Shown here in pieces: positions 25,376 through 37,519 of a DNA stretch of 64,000 nt. The notes under the pieces were generated by a model. It saw nothing but the letters and a program-made list of their open reading frames with translations, did not search any database and was not told the DNA's origin. Origin of the DNA: Zeugodacus cucurbitae (taxonomy: Eukaryota; Arthropoda; Insecta; Diptera; Tephritidae); assembly GCF_028554725.1 (NCBI RefSeq), contig NC_071668.1:21244501-21308500 (forward strand), read 5' to 3'. How positions within the stretch are numbered: the first letter of the stretch is position 1; each line of letters begins with the position of its first letter. Position numbers and translations under genes: made by a program.

Positions 25376-25769
25376 ATTCAGAAACTTAGAATAATCATAG
25401 CAGTATACTGTGCTTTAAGAAATTGTTACTCGAATTTTTTTATTATTTTCAATCGAATTTTTAAAGTAATTTTTATCAGCGGTTCTTTACTACCGATCTA
25501 TCAATCAGCTGTAATATTTAAATAAGATATATTTACATATATAACTACCTACATGCCTGGCAGTAAGTAGCGCGTTAAATTTGCTCAAGGCTTGTGGATT
25601 ATAGACCATTGCATGTAACTGTATATATATAAAATTGCAAGAATTGATTTAACGCATTTGCATATTCGTTGCATGAAAAAACTTAAAAAACTGTGGGAGC
25701 GGAAATTTAAGTGAAAGCTTAATTCCATGTGTAAATAAGTATTTTCACGCACATGCTTGCAAATAAATA

Positions 25770-25860
25770 CAGTAGACTCTCGTTAATTGGGGTTGAAAAT
25801 ATTTTTTTCGAAGAGAATATCAACCGCTTATCATTAAGTTCCACTTAAGCGCGTAACACT
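25770..25860 (+). mobile_element. Possible pogo/Tigger-like terminus
   Basis: TACAGTAGACTCTCGTTAAT resembles the terminal inverted repeats of pogo/Tigger-type elements, with the flanking TA such elements use. No partner terminus was found. Confidence 0.4.
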
Positions 25861-27830
25861 GTACTACTTAATATGATCAAGCCACTTTAACAGCTTTAAC
25901 AATGCAAAGTACGATTACATATAAATAAATACATTTATGCATAATCACCAATAAAAATAAATATTTATGCTTAAGCAAACACTCACCACCCCCGCACTTC
26001 ACTTGCAATCCAACCAAAAGGGCTGTGAAAAGCACAGTGAAACCCTGCGTAAAAAAGGTGAAAACTCATAAATGCCCTTCCAAAAGCGCGAATATTGCCA
26101 CAGCGGCCGCGGCCACCAATAGCACCAGTATAGTGCCAGGCAGCCAGCCGAAAGTTGGTAATTATAAAGCTGACAAAATTTCAATTTGTACGTTGACACG
26201 CTGCATTGGAATAGCGGCGCATAGCCGTTGTCGGATTTGCTAACTGACAGCAGACAAGTAAACGAAACGAACGCACCGACCGATACTGCCATAGGCAGGC
26301 AACAGAATCAAGTGCGCGTTAAAAATGACGGCTTGAAATGCATAAAAATCGAGGCGTGAACATGCCACAAAATAGCAACCAAACACACACAGACACATGT
26401 GTTTGTGGCATATGCCAGCAGATATACATATGTGTGTGTGGATGTCTATTTTTTATATATCGACGTGCTTGTGCCCTGCAAGTGCAGCCACACGGGGGCC
26501 AAGCTGAGTTTCGAAAAGCCATATCAAAAATTTGAAAAGCGTAGTTGATACAACGACAGTTGCCCTTTACTTTTTCACATACATACCTATACATATATGT
26601 ATGTACCTAAACATGTGTACTGGCTTACTTACATATTGACGTCGCGTTTCACCGTGGTGTCAACTCGACAATTTCATAAAGTGTGTCAGTAATGACACTA
26701 TTCATCAGAATTTTGGCGCCCGAAAAATGTTCAACACAACGCATACCAAATGTAGCGCTCTGGAAAGTCGTAGCTACATGCATACATACAGATGTATATG
26801 TACATGAATATTTATGTAAAAAATGTGTACAAGATTGTGCAATGTTGCATACTAAATACACACACAGCATATTTAAGTGTATGGCATATGCATAAATATA
26901 CCCTAAGCCGACACTAATTTAGTTTTGATAGCCATAGCAGCAAACGCATTGACATATGTATATACATACATACCTAACTATATCTCCAAATATACATACA
27001 TAAAAGTATGTATGTGTTGTACTTGCTGCTGTACGCCCTTTGATGTTGTTGCTGTTCAACAGCAAAGTCTACATGCAGCATTTCAAGGCCAACTATTGTT
27101 GGTCGGTCGGTGTGTAGTATTACACATTTGCCTCCAAACCCGCAATTAATTCGAAAACTAAGACACAAAACAGCGAAAAAAACTCGTCTGACTTGTGTGG
27201 CTTGGCGTTTCGCAACCAAAGCCATTTGACCCTAACAGCCTCCCGGAATATTCGTGATGCACAGCCACAATGGTGGATTAAGCTGTGTGCTGTATGGTGT
27301 AATGTCAGCACAGCAGTAGCAACACTCGTTAACAGGTTCATTTCAATGATATTCAATAGCAAGTGTTTCGACTGTGAAGACCGACCGGTACATACATATC
27401 ATATATTATATATTTATTTATGTGCAGCTTAGTTGCCTAAAAATAACTCTAATCCGCTTACAAATTAAATTGAGATATTTCATAGCCTTTTTTCTAAGCA
27501 AATTGAGTAATACACAGCGATGATGAGATAAGTGTTATAATAGCTGTCATTGATACGCCACTTCTTTGTTCACTACGTTTGAGGTCAGCTCGCTTGTAAA
27601 AAAAGTACACTTTGGCAGCCAAAAGCAAAGCTATCGAGTTGAATACAATACGCAAAAGTAGTGTATGTTGATACCTTATTAACCTCCCTCTATTATATCC
27701 CTAATTGATTTAACATTTGTCTCAATTTGACTTATGCGAGTTGCTTGTTCGATTCCTCACCCACCAAGTTTTAGCGATATCATAAAATTATTACTTAATT
27801 TTGACGGAGATGCACCTCAAACTTGTTATA
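25861..27830. other. Non-coding stretch, no gene seen
   Basis: Comparatively complex sequence at 26000-27400 with many short overlapping frames on both strands and (TACA)n runs near 26575-26605 and 26950-27015. No domain, signal or splice evidence. Possible regulatory DNA of the large intron. Confidence 0.4.
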
Positions 27831-28999
27831 AAACAAGTAAGGAAAGGCTAAGTTCGGGTGCAACCGAACATTTCATACTCTCGCAATTTATTTAGAGATT
27901 TACCTATATTTTCGGTGCAAAATTACCCTTAGGCACTGAGTTCTTCATGTTTGATATCAGGGGCCTTGAAAAGTCATGGTCCGATTTTGACAATTTTTCC
28001 ACAAGTGATGTCACAGCTCAAATACAGTATTTGTGTAAAGTTTTATTTCGCTATCTTTATCGGTTCCTTATGTATACATTATAAAGTGAAAGAATCAGAA
28101 GGATTCAAAATTGAGTTATATGGGAAGTAGACGTAGTTGTGAACCGACTTCATCCATTTTCCACACGTGTCATCAGGGTGCCAAGAAAATATTATATAAC
28201 GAATTTCATTCGAATCTGTCGAGTAGTTCCTGAGATATAGTTTTTGACCCATAAGTGGGCGACGCCACGCCCATTTTCCATTTTGTAAAAAAATCTCAGT
28301 ACAGCTTCCTTCTGCCATTTCTTATGTAAAATTGGGTGTTTCTGACGTTTTTCGTTAGTGAGTTAACCCACTTTTAGTAATTTTCAACCGAACCTTTGTA
28401 TGGGAGGTGGGCGTGGTTATTATCCGATTTCTTTCATTTTTGGACTGTATAAAAATGTAAATGTGTGTAAATGTGTAAGGAAATGGCTAAAAGAAACGAC
28501 TGCAGAAAGTTTGGTTTATATTGCTTTATTGGTTTGCGAGTTATATACAAAAAACCTATTTGGGGGCGGGGTCACGCCCACTTTTCCAAAAAAATTACAT
28601 CCAAATGTGCCCCTCCCTAATGGGATCCTATTTTCCAAATTTCATTTTCATAACTTTATTTATGGCTTAGTTATGACACTGTATAGATTTTCGGTTTCCA
28701 CCATTTTGTGGGCGTGGCAGTGGACCGATTTTGCCCATTTTCGAAAGCAACCTCCTCAGGTGCCAAGGAACATGTGTTCCAAGTTTCATTAAGATATCTT
28801 AATTTTTACTCAAGTTATCGCTTGCACGGACAGACGGACAGACGGACGGACAGACATCCGGATTTCAAATCCACTCGTCATCGTGATCATTTATGTATAT
28901 ATAACCCCATATCTAACTCTTATATTTCTTGGTGACACAAACAACCGTTATGTGAACAAAACTATGATACTCTGTGCAACAGGTTGCGAGAGTATAAAT
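27831..28999 (+). repeat. Unclassified dispersed repeat (copy B, most complete)
   Basis: 1169 bp. Head: AAACAAGTAAGGAAAGGCTA, then the stem-loop GTTCGGGTGCAACCGAAC and ATACTCTCGCAATTT. Body: TTTTTGACCCATAAGTGGGC, ACGCCACGCCCA, TATGGGAGGTGGGCGTGG, TGGGGGCGGGGTCACGCCCA, and a (GACGGACA)n tract near 28828-28855. Tail: CAAACAACCGTTATGTGAAC, then the terminal hairpin ATACTCTGTGCAAC-AG-GTTGCGAGAGTAT. Head and tail share TATACTCTCGCAA in inverted orientation. The 130-codon frame at 28400-28792 is a by-product of the repeat. Confidence 0.85.
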
Positions 29000-29089
29000 A
29001 TAAAGTCCAGAACAGAATAAAATAGAACTCAGATACTCAGTGAAGTCAAATATTCGGGAAATTGATCTATTCTGCTTAACCATTTCTGC

Positions 29090-29205
29090 TTTACAGAATC
29101 ATAGGGGTCCCAGCGATCCGTCAGGTGTATCGGGGTGTCACGAAGAACAGTCGAATCTGTCTAAGCGAGACTCTCTGCAGTTCTAACTTTTGACCTAACC
29201 TAATC
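29090..29205 (+). mobile_element. Possible LINE 3' tail
   Basis: GGGGTCCCAGCGATCCGTCA through GCGAGACTCTCTGCAG to TTTGACCTAACCTAA resembles the 3' end of Jockey/R1-type LINEs, whose tails often end in AACCTAACC. It is too short to assign. Confidence 0.3.
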
Positions 29206-29283
29206 ATTTCAAAGATACATGATTTATAAATCAATATTAGTATATCCTGTTGACCAACTGTTTTAGTATATCTTCCTTGTTTA

Positions 29284-29618
29284 TATCCCTAAAGTAACTT
29301 AATCTTATAATCACTACTAATGGATCAATAACTCATAAATTAATGATTTTTTATAATTAAAAGTTCATTAAATTTTAACATCACCCCAACAAAATATTCT
29401 CCATTATAAAAATAAAATAAACCCAAAAAATGTAAATAAAAAAAAATATAAAGATTTATAGGGTCTTCTCGTCTTTTAATAATATTTTAGCTTTTTGACT
29501 AAAATATAAAATTCTATTATAAATTTATATGAAACAGCTTATACCTCGTCCAACCGTTCATACCAGCCTTCAATTAAAAGACTAATGATTATTCTAACTG
29601 TGCAAAGGTAGCATAATC
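29284..29618 (-). pseudogene. Nuclear mitochondrial insertion: large-subunit (16S) rRNA fragment
   Basis: The reverse complement of 29284-29586 reads as insect mitochondrial 16S rRNA. In order it contains ATTAGTCTTTTAATTGAAGG, CTGGTATGAACGGTTGGACG, TTAGTCAAAAAGCTAAAATA, AAAAGACGAGAAGACCCTAT, AAATCTTTATATTTTT, TTGGGGTGATGTTAAAATTT, GAGTTATTGATCCATTAGTA and TTAAGTTACTTTAGGGATA. The last 32 bp (29587-29618, ACTGTGCAAAGGTAGCATAA within) are in the opposite orientation. It is a dead copy lying between host repeats. Confidence 0.92.
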
Positions 29619-29691
29619 CAAGTTAATTATTAAATAATTTATTAAGAACATTCGTTACTTGAACATAAACTGAATTTTCAAACTCGATTTT

Positions 29692-30021
29692 ATGAATAAT
29701 TTTGTTTCGTTTTTGCAAGATGAGTTAATTGGACTTGATTTAAAATCTATACTAAATAAATTCAGAAAATCTCCACCGCCGTTTTTAATGGATTCTTACA
29801 AAATACCTTTTGGATATGACCCATGCTATTCTAATTTTATAGAGAATAATTTATCGAATCTAACGAAATTAACGAAAAAAAGTACCAACTGTTGTACCAG
29901 AAATATGATTATAAAATTTAAATTTGAGATAATGAAAAATTGCCTATTAGTAATGAATCCGCTAGGTAATATAAAAGCTTCGGAAGTCGATGAAACGACA
30001 GGTGTTCTATTGGAACTATGA
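29692..30021 (+). other. Unassigned 109-codon open frame beside the mitochondrial fragment
   Basis: Starts MNNFVSFLQDELIGLDLKS in TTTTATGAAT and ends GVLLEL before a TGA. It is lysine- and asparagine-rich with no signal peptide, membrane segment or recognised domain. A frame this long is somewhat unusual for the local AT content, but chance is the simplest reading. Confidence 0.15.
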
Positions 30022-30367
30022 GAAAATATATGTATTACATACTATTCGGAATATGATCCCAGAAAAGAGATTCCTTTTTTGAATTCGAATTAGAGGTGCT
30101 TCAACAATCTGTATAATCTATCCAAGAATTAAACTTCCTGTATATATTCGAATACTACGGAGAGAATGAAGTTAAACACCAGGGCAAGATCAATCTAGAA
30201 AATCTACTTTTTAATTTCACAATGTCCCAAATCGTGAAAAACTGTATTTGACTATTTGGATGGAATGGCTTTTGTACCGCTTTATATGTTGTTGATATCC
30301 CCGCAACTTTTTAAAGGGATTATATACAATAATGTATAATATTTAGGTTAGGCCTTTAGGATACATA

Positions 30368-31941
30368 TCTATACTAATATTATAAAGAGGAAAGGTTTGT
30401 TTTTTTGTGTCGAATAGGCTCCGAAACTACTGAACCGATTTGAAAAATTCTTTCACCGTTGGAAAGCTATACTATCCCTGAGTGACATATTTAGAAAAAA
30501 AAATAGGGTTCCTATGCTTTATATGTAGTGTTGTATGCGTCACTCGGGCACGGTGGTACGGGAGGGGGTTAAGATCACTCGCGCGGTCGATTCCCTACTG
30601 AATGGTGCTGTGCGGAATTAAAAAAATTGTCGCTTGATAATAATATAATATAAACATGAATTACTGTTCGTTTGTGCCGCAAAAAAACGAGAACGGCCAA
30701 ACCGATCTGGCTAATTTTAGTCTTGAAATATTCGTGGAAGGCCATAAAAAGATTAGAAAGTAAGTAAATATGGAAAAATTGCGAGGAAGATAATAATAAC
30801 AGAATTTTATTCGAGTTGACAAGAAAAATATAAAAAGCAAAAACAAAAAAATAATATTTTGAAGGTTTACATTGTTGCTTTGTTAAAATATTTTTGTTAT
30901 TGTTCAATTGTATAAGATTGTGTCGATAGCCCAAAACAATTTGTAACAAATAAGGAAAGGCTAAGTTCGGGTTCAACCGAACATTTTACACTCTCGCAAT
31001 TTATTGATGTGTAAATAAAATTTTATTAAGATGACACACAATTTGACCTATATATTCGGCATAAAGTCCAATAGAAAATCATCGTATATAGTATATGAGG
31101 GCTGATGTAATTCCAGAACCAATTTCACTCATTTTCACCACCAAGGTAATAGGCAAACAAACGGCACATTTGGCCTTAAAATTACTCCTAAATTGCAAAT
31201 GAACGAAACACCAGTCGGCAAAATCGCCAAAAATAGCGCTATAACGAAGATTTTCCAAATATTCAAGAAGTCGCTGGAGGTACTGCACAGGACTTTAAAA
31301 GATCTTGATTGTCGATAAACGTTTTTGGTGGAGCCAGGATTCTGTTAACAGGTGATTTACGCCAGACTCTTCCAATTATTCCTGGATCAACTGTTACTGA
31401 CGGGCTAATCGCATGCCTAAAGTCATTTAATTTGTGGCGACACATAAAGTATCGCCAATTAACAACTAACATATGAGTGTTTTTGCAACAATATCAAATT
31501 GCGAATGTAGAAGCAGTTGGCAGTTGACACCTCGATGGATTAATAGCATTTCCAACAGATTTCTGTCACTTCATTGACTTGAAAGAGAAGTTTTCCTGAC
31601 ATGAAACCTCAATATGATAACCATAAATGACTGATTGAATGACCTAAATTGGTGGTAAAAAAAAGATATCGATGATCTTAATGCGACAATTTAGAATATC
31701 GGTCCAAAAGAGTTGACACAGCTACAAACCAGGATGACGTAGTCAATTATCCCAAACTATTTAAAATTGCCTGTACTATCACCACTCACTTTGCAAGTAA
31801 AAGTAGTGTGAGTTGTCATCATGCTGCGTAACATAAATCGACCTCGAGTTATCAATAACGTCGCCGAAGCAAAGATTGGACCAAATTAATTTAATGTATA
31901 CCTTAGCAAACATGACAAAAACATGTGGCCGGGTCTGCTAG
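30368..31941 (+). mobile_element. Decayed Helitron with helicase remnants
   Basis: The left end TCTATACTAATATTATAAAG and right end GGTCTGCTAG (CTAG terminus) sit between A and T, as expected for Helitrons, and match the ends of 50106-50546. From about 31155 the plus strand retains pieces of the Helitron helicase in several frames: LQMNETPVGKIAKNSAITK, SLEVLHRTLKDL, GDLRQTLPIIPGSTV (helicase motif region), CLKSFNLWRHIKYRQLTTNI and DQDDVVNYP-like sequence near 31730. Many stops and deletions rule out activity. A truncated dispersed repeat (30946-31135) lies between the left part and the helicase remnants. Confidence 0.85.
30946..31135 (+). repeat. Unclassified dispersed repeat (copy C, head only)
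   Basis: Head region only: AACAAATAAGGAAAGGCTAA, GTTCGGGTTCAACCGAAC stem-loop, CACTCTCGCAATTTATTG, then ATGACACACAATTTGACCTA and CCAATTTCACTCATTTT. It ends abruptly where helicase sequence begins. Confidence 0.75.
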
Positions 31942-34900
31942 TATCATATATTCGGAATCATTATGGAAATTCGAAATATATTGATGTCCAGTTGTGCAAG
32001 AAAAAAAAAACGACTGTCTGGAATTCAATTATAATATATAAAGCTTTTCTGACTCGACTCGCAGAAATCATAAATTCTATTGCGAAATGATTGAAACGTG
32101 ATAAACACGCAAATTTCATTTTGCGAATACAAAAAAAATCACGTTCAGAAAATTGCGAAATTAAAATTAATTTTCAGAAAAAAATAGCTGCTTATCAATA
32201 TAAGCAGTTCCACAATAATGCGCAATGAATGACTCATAAATAATATTATTTCATGAAAGCTCAAAAGCCATACTTCCGGATAACGCTCGCGCGACATTTC
32301 GCTTGCCACCATTTTTGAGTGAGATTTTATGTAAAATACGCAACTAATTTTTTCTACACATTCGTAGTACTAGTACCGCGCTTATCAAGAAAAGCACTTA
32401 CCGCAGCTGCCAATTCAGGGTAGTGAAACGTTCGCCAAGTTATGACACTTCTGCCATTACTACAGCATTTCTAAATCATGTGTGCTTAGCCTATTAGCTG
32501 CTCCATTTACAAGCGCCGCCAGACGCATGCATTCAAATGAGAATATTTATGCGTTTGGATTTCTGTTTGTGTGTGTGATTGGGTATGAATATATATTTTT
32601 AATGTCGGTATTATTTCTGTGGTAATGCAATATAGTCGGTAATTGAAGCCAAATGTTCAACGAACGTCGTAGAATGACGTTTGATTATACGCTTTGACGG
32701 TCTGGCTTTCAATCTCTACTCAAGATACACAGAAATATATGCTATATATGGTTTATTTGTGTGTATTTTTATCTTTCTGAGATGTGTTTATTATGTGCAT
32801 AAGGGTGGTCCTTAAAAAGTCATTGAGTGATTTGATTTATTCAGTTTCATTGCTTCAATGAATAACATGAAGACATTGCTAATAAATTTTGATCTCATTT
32901 GAGAACATTAAGGTGGGTCATAAAGCTTCAGATATTTTTTCACATTTAATGCTCAAAATGGAATTAATTTATATGTAGATATAATTTTAGAGCGTATTGA
33001 ACTATGAAGTTTTGAATCGACTAGCTACTATCCACTTTTTCATTATCCCTTTTATAGTCCAAAAATAACTTTGTGTTCTGATTTGTGAGCTGTGGGCTAG
33101 CCCACGTAAGAGAGTCAAAATAACGAGGGAAAATAACGAAAAATATGAAAAATGTATGAAACTTTTGTTCCTGACATTTTAAAATAAAATGGGGCTTGTG
33201 GAGATCATTGACTATAGGCATGACATCATTGTAGAGCTACTCGAAACTGAATTTCTAACAAATTTGAATTTTCTCAACGAATTCTTTCAATATAATTCAT
33301 TATAATAGGGTACTAAAGGATCAAGAAACACACAGGCAATATTTTTGGTATATAATTGTTTGCAAAAATGGTGGACAATTGAGGAAAAATGTTGGTTTTT
33401 TGCCTAGAATATGTACTATACATAAAAACAAGTATTCTTTAATTTCATTTGATTTCCATTTTTGAAATAGGGAATGAGCAAGTTACATTTCTGATCAAGT
33501 GGTTTCAAAAAAAACTCTTCAAACCTTCTATGTTCGCTCCACCCGACTTCGGTGGGGTTTAAAATATAGTCAATTCTGAATTTCCCCACCTTATAAATAA
33601 TGTTATATCTTATTTATAAGATTCTGGGGTAGCTTAGGTTAGCTGAGGTTAAAGGGCTGATCTCATTGACACAGGAGATCCCACTTTTAGTGGGATGTCG
33701 CAAAATTCTAGGGTAGTTTTTAAGCGAAAATATTATTTTTTGAAAATTCTGCTTGAATTTTATGGACAACTTTAAAGACTTTTCCGTCTTAGAAATAATA
33801 TAAGCTGTCATCGATTGGCTAGGCGTTATAGAGAAGCCAATAGAACACATTATCCAGTAATTCAAACAAAAAACGCAGCACTTCTGGTGCAACCCTGCAA
33901 TATTTTTTTTATCCCTTTGTTTCGAGCTGCGTCTATGCTTTATGTTTCATTTAATCAATTAAAATTAATTTCAAAGTAAAAACAACAAAAAATATATGTC
34001 AAATATTTCATTCTTTGAGTCGTTTTAAACATTATGAATAGTCGACATATGTAAAGCAAAATTTTGTAGCACTCAGCAAGCGGCGGTAGATTTTTATATG
34101 AGATATTTTTATATGAGATATCCGCAAACTCTCTTGCTCGAATTCAACTGCATAATTTTGTTGTTGCTTTCACATGTAAAATTTTTGACAAACGAAAGAT
34201 AGCGAGCAGAGAGTGACCAATCGATTGCAGCTATTATATATTAAGTTTATATTTTATAATATTATATATAATTTCTAAAAGCTTCAGATAGCTTATAAGC
34301 GAAAAAAAAAATTTTTTTGAAAATGTCAGCTAGTTACAAACTTCCAAGATTCTCCTTTGGCTACCAAAATTGAATTATTTCTTCTTCATTACACTAAAAC
34401 CGAGTTCACTTTAGCAAATTTACTCCAAAAACTTTCTGCCAACATTTATGTGCCGCCCTAATGTACATCCCTTCATACACACTCCAGTAAGACAAACGTA
34501 ATGAAGAGTGAACATGTGAGATATGACAAAGAAGTGCTTTAACGTATTACCCTTCCACAGCGAATGCGCGCGTATAAGGAAATAAATGCAGACATTAAAA
34601 TAAATGCATAAACTTGTGCACATATGTCTCTGTATATGTTACAGAGAACAACAACTTTCAATCTAACCGCTGTTGATCCCACTGACACAGCACAGTTAGA
34701 ATTAAAGCACATAGCAAGCGAGTGCGGCGCATCTCTTACGGATTTTATTGGCTGCACATGTGCAAACAACCAAATGCAATGCAATGCTTGAAAAAAATGC
34801 TACAAAAAATGCCACAAATGTGTAAAACGCCAACTGCATATGTATGTATGTGTGTGTGTGAGTGTGTTTGTGTATCACTGCAATTACGGTTGAATGCACG

Positions 34901-36502
34901 GTCTAAATCTACGTGGTGCTGACTAGTATATTGCAGTTACTCGGAAATGGATTATCTTTATTCAGGCAGAACATTATCGTACTCACAAGCGAGAAGTGGA
35001 AGCAAATGGGCAAACAAACAACACGCTTTTCTCCACACACACACACACTAATACATACATGCGTGTAAATATATAATGAAAGTTTGTGCTCCCCTGGCAT
35101 GCAAGTACTAGTGAAACACCGAAACGGAATGTGCACTCTTGGCGCTTGTTTGGAATGTGTGCGTATGTGTGTGTGTGGGGAGTCTTTGACGCTGCAAAAA
35201 GTGCTTGTGTGTGAGTGTGCGTGTGTAATGTGGTAGGGCGTGAATAACATTTCCAGTTAGTTGCGGATGGATGCGTTGCATTGCTTGGCGATTTCATTGC
35301 GATTTCGTTTATTTTTCCTTAGCGCCTTGGTGCCACCGCTTCAGCGCTCCACACCACACCACACCACTCTGCGCTCAATTGCAATTAAGTTACCAGCAAA
35401 GTTCAGTTATGAGGGAAATGCAAGCGCACAGACTCTCCCGTATTAGCTTTTAGACGCATGAAGTGCAAGTGCTTGCGCGCAACGGCTGCTCAACAAATGG
35501 CTGCATACTAGAGGAAGAACTCACCACATCAATTCCCTACATATCTCGTAGGTGCTTGAGTTCTTTTGATGATGTATGATAAAAGATTATGCAGCTTTAC
35601 AGTTATAACTGGCGCTAAGGCGCATCTGTTTGTATGTATGTGGATGTTTAAAATTTTGTGCAAATAATAAAAGTGAATTAGTGCAACTGTTTATAGGCCT
35701 AGAATTGGATGTGAAACATATGCAAAGTTTGCATTTCGGCTTTGAGAAGCTTAATAAACATATAAATGTTTCTAACAATATACAACTACTGATATACATA
35801 TAAACAGACTAATTAAGCGGAATTTTATATCGGTGAGTCTGTTACCCGGTGTAGGGGGAGAGCCTGACTATCACTCGGTGGGTTTAAAGTGAAATTATTT
35901 AACCAGACTTAATAAGAAACGGAATTTTAGATCGACTTAAAAATACTCTGAAAACCCATTCCCCCTTTAGTGTTCTGAACCTAAGATAATTTACTAAGAC
36001 AGTATAGATTTTGTTAAATTAAGGGTTTTTAATAAAATATAAAAATCTCCAACCAATTAAATTACAATAAACTTCTGATGTTCCATTTTAATGGTTTAGT
36101 ATCAACTTGTATCAGTGGCTTCCAGAGCATTTGTAAAATATTAAGCCCCAATTCTATAATACCCCGGGCAACTATAACAAAAAGTTCAAAATATTTGCCT
36201 TCGAAGGATACAATCTGAATTTTCTCCTTAATTCAATGATATATCAAATGATTCGATGAAATTTATATGACCAAAGTTATAAGGGTTTAAAGTTGAATGC
36301 TCAAAAAAAATATTTCCAAAAATACTGGTCAAATTTTTGAAAATTTTGTATGATGTAAATCTGATCGAATCGAATCGACCTTTCTCTTGGTATCCGTACT
36401 TATTAAATTTCTATATGGATATTCCAGGAAAATACATTTACATTAAAATTGATATTTCTTTGAAATAGAAGATTAGTAGATAGAAGAATGTTGAAGATAT
36501 AC
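31942..36502. other. Long non-coding stretch, no gene seen
   Basis: AT-rich DNA with (GT)n/(CA)n runs near 34848, 35035 and 35165. AAGGGTGGTCCTTAAAAAGT at 32803 resembles one end of the 57618 element. CCACCCGACTTCGGTGGGG near 33540 is a short hairpin. 33604-33715 holds an insertion-like segment between ATTCTGGGGTAG and ATTCTAGGGTAG. The 34420-35450 part is more complex, with overlapping frames but no coding evidence. Confidence 0.4.
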
Positions 36503-37171
36503 ATATCGCTCATTTACTTGAATAGTGTCACAACTCAAAAAAACACGATTTTTGAGTTGAGTATGCAGAAATGTGCGCAATTTCAGCGTCCATATTGTAT
36601 AAAAATTGCATTCCGATGCGTAGAAAAATAAACCGTAAAATAAGAATGTGCCGTTATTAAACTTGTTATGTTGGATTATTTTTAACTACAATAACCACAC
36701 TTCTCAGTTGTGCCAGAATTAGGCATGGATTTTTATCTGAAAGAGCGACATATTTTGTGTTACAACACATATTGTCATAGGGTGAAGTTGGTTTTCTTTT
36801 CAGAAAGAACGACATATTTTGTGTTGGAACGATATTGCTGAAAATTAATTAAATTTTTCATATTGCTTTTTTTCAGCAAAAACCACACATTTGACTTATG
36901 ACGGCGAAATTTATTTATATTTTTCACATATAACGGCATAATTCAAAGTGGGTCACGTTTCTGTCCAAGAAAAATCATTAGCAATAGAGTGTCTATTTGG
37001 TCCATTTCTGCTCAACATTGTATTTAATATATTAGAGGTCACTAGATTTGTCAAGAAATTGATGGCATTTTTCTATATTTGCTAAATTAGAGACAATTGA
37101 AAACTTTAAACCGCTCTCCTGAAAAATCGACTTTTTTGAGTTGTGACACTATTCAAGTAAATGAGCGATAT
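36503..37171. mobile_element. 669-bp non-autonomous TIR element
   Basis: The first 40 bp, starting ATATCGCTCATTTACTTGAA and running through TAGTGTCACAACTC to a run of A, are perfectly repeated in inverse at 37132-37171. Similarity continues imperfectly for about 13 bp more (CGATTTTT). The interior has a diverged direct repeat (GACATATTTTGTGTT twice, near 36747 and 36810) and no open frame of note. If the outermost ATAT is a target duplication, the element proper starts CGCTCATTTACTTG. Superfamily not assigned. Confidence 0.85.
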
Positions 37172-37519
37172 ATTCTTTTTGCTATCGCCGGCACCGTTTT
37201 CTAACACTTGTGAAAATGAAAACTCGGGAAAACGCGCTTTAAAGTCTGCCTGAGCATTCGCACCTGCTCGACGCTCGGCCACTAAAACTGCTCTAGCTTC
37301 GAAAATATGTCGAATTGGCCTCTGGAATTTTAAAGACATATTCTTGGATATTTTTGGAAGAGATTTAAACCAAGAAGAGAAACAAAAAAATCGATTTTTT
37401 GAAGCCTGCCTTAAAAAAATTTATTGTTTAATAGTTAACATACCGTTGTCCAGTAGGTGGTTTATCTCTATACATCTGGACAATAGTCCATATACTCATA
37501 TAGCTTGAAATTTTAAATA

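Noticed and set aside
26000..27430. Several 60-97-codon frames as candidate downstream exons of the minus-strand gene
   Set aside because: No acceptor-plus-frame combination continuing phase 0 from 62294 was convincing, and amino-acid content is not gene-like.
28400..28792. 130-codon open frame
   Set aside because: Lies wholly inside dispersed repeat copy B. The colinear region of copy D is broken differently, so it is not a conserved gene.
30541..30600. tRNA B-box-like GGTCGATTCCC
   Set aside because: Part of the Helitron interior. No acceptor stem or cloverleaf could be drawn.
34840..35250. Frames rich in His/Thr and Cys/Val on opposite strands
   Set aside because: They translate (CA)n/(GT)n microsatellites.
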